Shown in pieces: positions 62,430-64,000 of a DNA stretch of 64,000 bases. Under the pieces are notes generated by a model, which was given only the letters and a program-made list of their open reading frames with translations, had not been told where the DNA came from and ran no database searches. A program made the translations under genes and the position numbers. Source of the stretch: Gemmata massiliana (GTDB lineage: Bacteria; Planctomycetota; Planctomycetia; Gemmatales; Gemmataceae); contig HG799466.1 of the NCBI GenBank assembly GCA_000531095.1, forward strand, positions 317,139-381,138. The letters are read 5' to 3'. Each line of letters opens with the position of its first letter. Within the stretch, counting starts at the first letter, position 1.

Positions 62430-63196
62430 CCATCTCCGGTGTAGCTCTGGGGCTCCTGATCGCGCGGATCGGCGCGTTCGTTGCCGTTATGCCGCTGTTC
62501 TCGGGCCGCGCCCCGCGCTCGGTCCAGGCGGGCATGGTGATCGTGTTCGCGGCGTTCTACATCGGACAGGCCAGTTCCGACCTCGGCACCCTCCCGGCCG
62601 GGAGCCTGCGCGAGGTCGATCCCATCCGCTACGGGCTCGTAATCACGCGCGAAGCGCTGATCGGGGCCGCGATGGGGTTCGCGTTCGGGCTGTTCCTCCT
62701 GCCGGGCCGGATCGCCGGCGAGTTCGTGACGCAGCAGATCGGGTTGAACATCTCGCCGCAAGTCGGCCCCACGGGAACCGATTCGGCCGGCCCGCTCACG
62801 AACATCCTCGAAACCGCCGGCGCCCTGATCTTCCTGATCGCGGACGGGCACCACGTGGTTCTCGCGGTGTTCCACTCCTCGTTCGCGGCGCTCCCGCTCG
62901 GCGGGTCCGCGATACCGGAGGCCGGTCCGATGGTGACCGGTTTGGCGAGCGCCTACGAAATGGGGCTGCTCCTCGCCGCGCCACTCGCGCTGTGCCTGTT
63001 CCTGTTGGCGATCACGCTCGCGGTGATGGCCCGGGCCGCACCGCAACTGAACATCTACTCGGTCGGTTTCACGCTCCAGGTGTTTGTTGCGCTCGTTGCG
63101 GGACTGGTGCTGGTTCCGGAGTTCGTGAACACCCTGCTCGCGATCACCGGGCGCACGGGCGAGATGCTGCCCAAGTTGCTGGCAGGTCACGGGTAA
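62426..63196 (+). CDS. fliR: Flagellar biosynthetic protein FliR
   Basis: Export-gate membrane protein, 256 residues, GTG start at 62426 overlapping the fliQ stop. It has five or six helices, beginning 'ISGVALGLLIARIGAFVAVM' with 'PLFSGRAPRSVQAGMVIVFA'. 'GLVITREALIGAAMGFAFGL' and 'APQLNIYSVGFTLQVFVALV' are family motifs. It forms the gate with FliP and FliQ. Confidence 0.94.
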   Translation: MTISGVALGLLIARIGAFVAVMPLFSGRAPRSVQAGMVIVFAAFYIGQASSDLGTLPAGSLREVDPIRYGLVITREALIGAAMGFAFGLFLLPGRIAGEFVTQQIGLNISPQVGPTGTDSAGPLTNILETAGALIFLIADGHHVVLAVFHSSFAALPLGGSAIPEAGPMVTGLASAYEMGLLLAAPLALCLFLLAITLAVMARAAPQLNIYSVGFTLQVFVALVAGLVLVPEFVNTLLAITGRTGEMLPKLLAGHG

Positions 63197-63330
63197 CAAT
63201 GCAGGGAGTTTAAACGAGCCGCGACCACAAGGGAGCGGTCGCAGAGACCCCAGCAGCAACAGTAGATGGCGACCCGTTGTTAGTTGTTTTCTGTAACCGG
63301 CCGCTGTGAGGCCGCGTGTGGAGTGTGTTT

Positions 63331-63398
63331 GTTGTTCGTGGCACAGGCCTCTGACCTGTGGAGGCGCTCACCGGCCAAAGGTCTGTGCCACGAACAAC
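63331..63398. repeat. Palindromic repeat in the fliR-flhB gap
   Basis: Arms 63331-63349 (GTTGTTCGTGGCACAGGCC) and 63380-63398 pair with one mismatch. The 309-base gap 63197-63505 holds no gene. Confidence 0.6.
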
Positions 63399-63505
63399 AG
63401 GCCACAAACGAACTCGGGACCGGCTCGCGAAAAATCTGGCGGCGTTTGGTAATTCCCTGGTGACTGGTGGCTCATCGGGCACGGTCATTCCCGAAAGGGT
63501 GACGA

Positions 63506-64000
63506 GTGGCTGACGAAGTCGACGACGAATCAAAAACAGAAGATCCGACACCGCGTCGGCGCGAGGAGGCGCGCCGACAGGGTCAGGTGCCGTTTAGTGC
63601 GGAACTGGTCGGAAGCCTCGTACTCGTCGTCGGCGTGGTCGGCCTGTCGAACCTCGGGCCGGACGTCTGGAACGCTCTCATCAACATCTTTCGTCACGAC
63701 CTCCCCCGGGCATTTCGGCCCGACTTCAACATCGAAATTGCTGTGGAACTCATGGCCCGCACGGGGCTCCGGGCGCTCGCCGCGCTCCTGCCCTTCTTCG
63801 GGCTGTTGCTCGCCGTAGGCGTGGCCGCGAGCGTCGCGCAGGTGGGGTTCCAGATCAACACGGAAAAGCTCGAACTGAATTTCGACAAGCTGAACCCGGC
63901 CACCGGGTTGACCCGACTGTTCTCCACCGCGGCGCTGGTCCGCGGGTTGCTCACGATCCTGAAGGTGATCGCGCTGGGCGTGGTCGCGTATGTCGTGCTC
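63506..64000 (+). CDS. flhB: Flagellar export protein FlhB (partial, runs past the window)
   Basis: N-terminal 165 residues of FlhB, the export substrate-specificity switch. GTG 63506 has AAAGGG about 10 bases upstream. The opening 'DDESKTEDPTPRRREEARRQ' then 'GQVPFSAELVGSLVLVVGV' is the family hallmark. Helices follow at about 35-55, 85-110 and near the window end, and the stretch 'FDKLNPATGLTRLFSTAAL' is the conserved region linked to the export gate. The NPTH cleavage site would lie outside the window. Confidence 0.93.
   Translation, partial: MADEVDDESKTEDPTPRRREEARRQGQVPFSAELVGSLVLVVGVVGLSNLGPDVWNALINIFRHDLPRAFRPDFNIEIAVELMARTGLRALAALLPFFGLLLAVGVAASVAQVGFQINTEKLELNFDKLNPATGLTRLFSTAALVRGLLTILKVIALGVVAYVVL

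Overview
This is a high-G+C chromosomal window that looks like a Gemmata-like planctomycete (family Gemmataceae). The lineage call rests on gene content: a DUF1559 prepilin-like pseudopilin, a TIGR03067-type secreted protein, CRTAC1/ASPIC-UnbV and FG-GAP lipoproteins, a redoxin/cytochrome c/copper-monooxygenase fusion, TPR membrane proteins, and an ffh-rpsP-trmD-rplS-yraN block. Species cannot be fixed from the sequence alone.

Layout. 1-9.2 kb: the end of a PpiD-like protein, a thioredoxin-fold/TPR protein, xerC, a small conserved protein, a ZnuA/ZnuC-type metal ABC pair, an M20 amidohydrolase and tyrS. 9.3-13.2 kb: the translation/secretion block yraN, rplS, trmD, rpsP, ffh (all minus). 13.5-24.4 kb: a PQQ-type beta-propeller protein, tRNA-Glu(CTC), and glycogen and sugar-nucleotide genes (glgP, manC, a UDPGP-family pyrophosphorylase) with ruvX, an MBL-fold hydrolase, an MFS transporter and a TIGR03067 protein. 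24.5-30.4 kb: a Gfo/Idh/MocA oxidoreductase, an RluA-type pseudouridine synthase, then an ECF sigma factor, a membrane protein likely to be its regulator, and the redoxin/cytochrome/monooxygenase. 30.5-34.1 kb: a three-gene succinate dehydrogenase operon. 34.1-45.8 kb: planctomycete accessory genes (TPR proteins, FG-GAP lipoproteins, prepilin-like protein, small lipoprotein). 46.2-49.8 kb: a hybrid histidine kinase and an HDOD protein. 49.9-64 kb: a flagellar basal-body and export cluster (flhX-like, fliK-like, flgB, flgC, fliE, fliF, fliG, fliH, fliI, fliJ, motE-like, fliO, fliP, fliQ, fliR, flhB). fliM and fliN are not in the window.

Data quality is itself a main result. Bases 1724-1765 match the 454 Titanium paired-end linker (which contains loxP) at 41 of 42 positions. 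The 35 bases before it are an exact copy of 5700-5734. That is what a circularised 1766-5734 fragment would give, so 1689-1765 is an unremoved chimeric-read segment that breaks the thioredoxin/TPR gene. Single-base frameshifts, most of them next to short homopolymers, break that gene twice more and also xerC, sdhA and fliF. A 252-bp insertion (193-bp duplication plus 59 bp of unrelated sequence) puts a stop into the histidine kinase gene and also looks like a misjoin. These genes are probably intact in the organism.

Between genes there are many long perfect inverted repeats. Some act as plausible terminators; others (11.6, 13.4, 18.4, 25.5, 61.1, 62.0 and 63.3 kb) look like dispersed palindromic repeat families.
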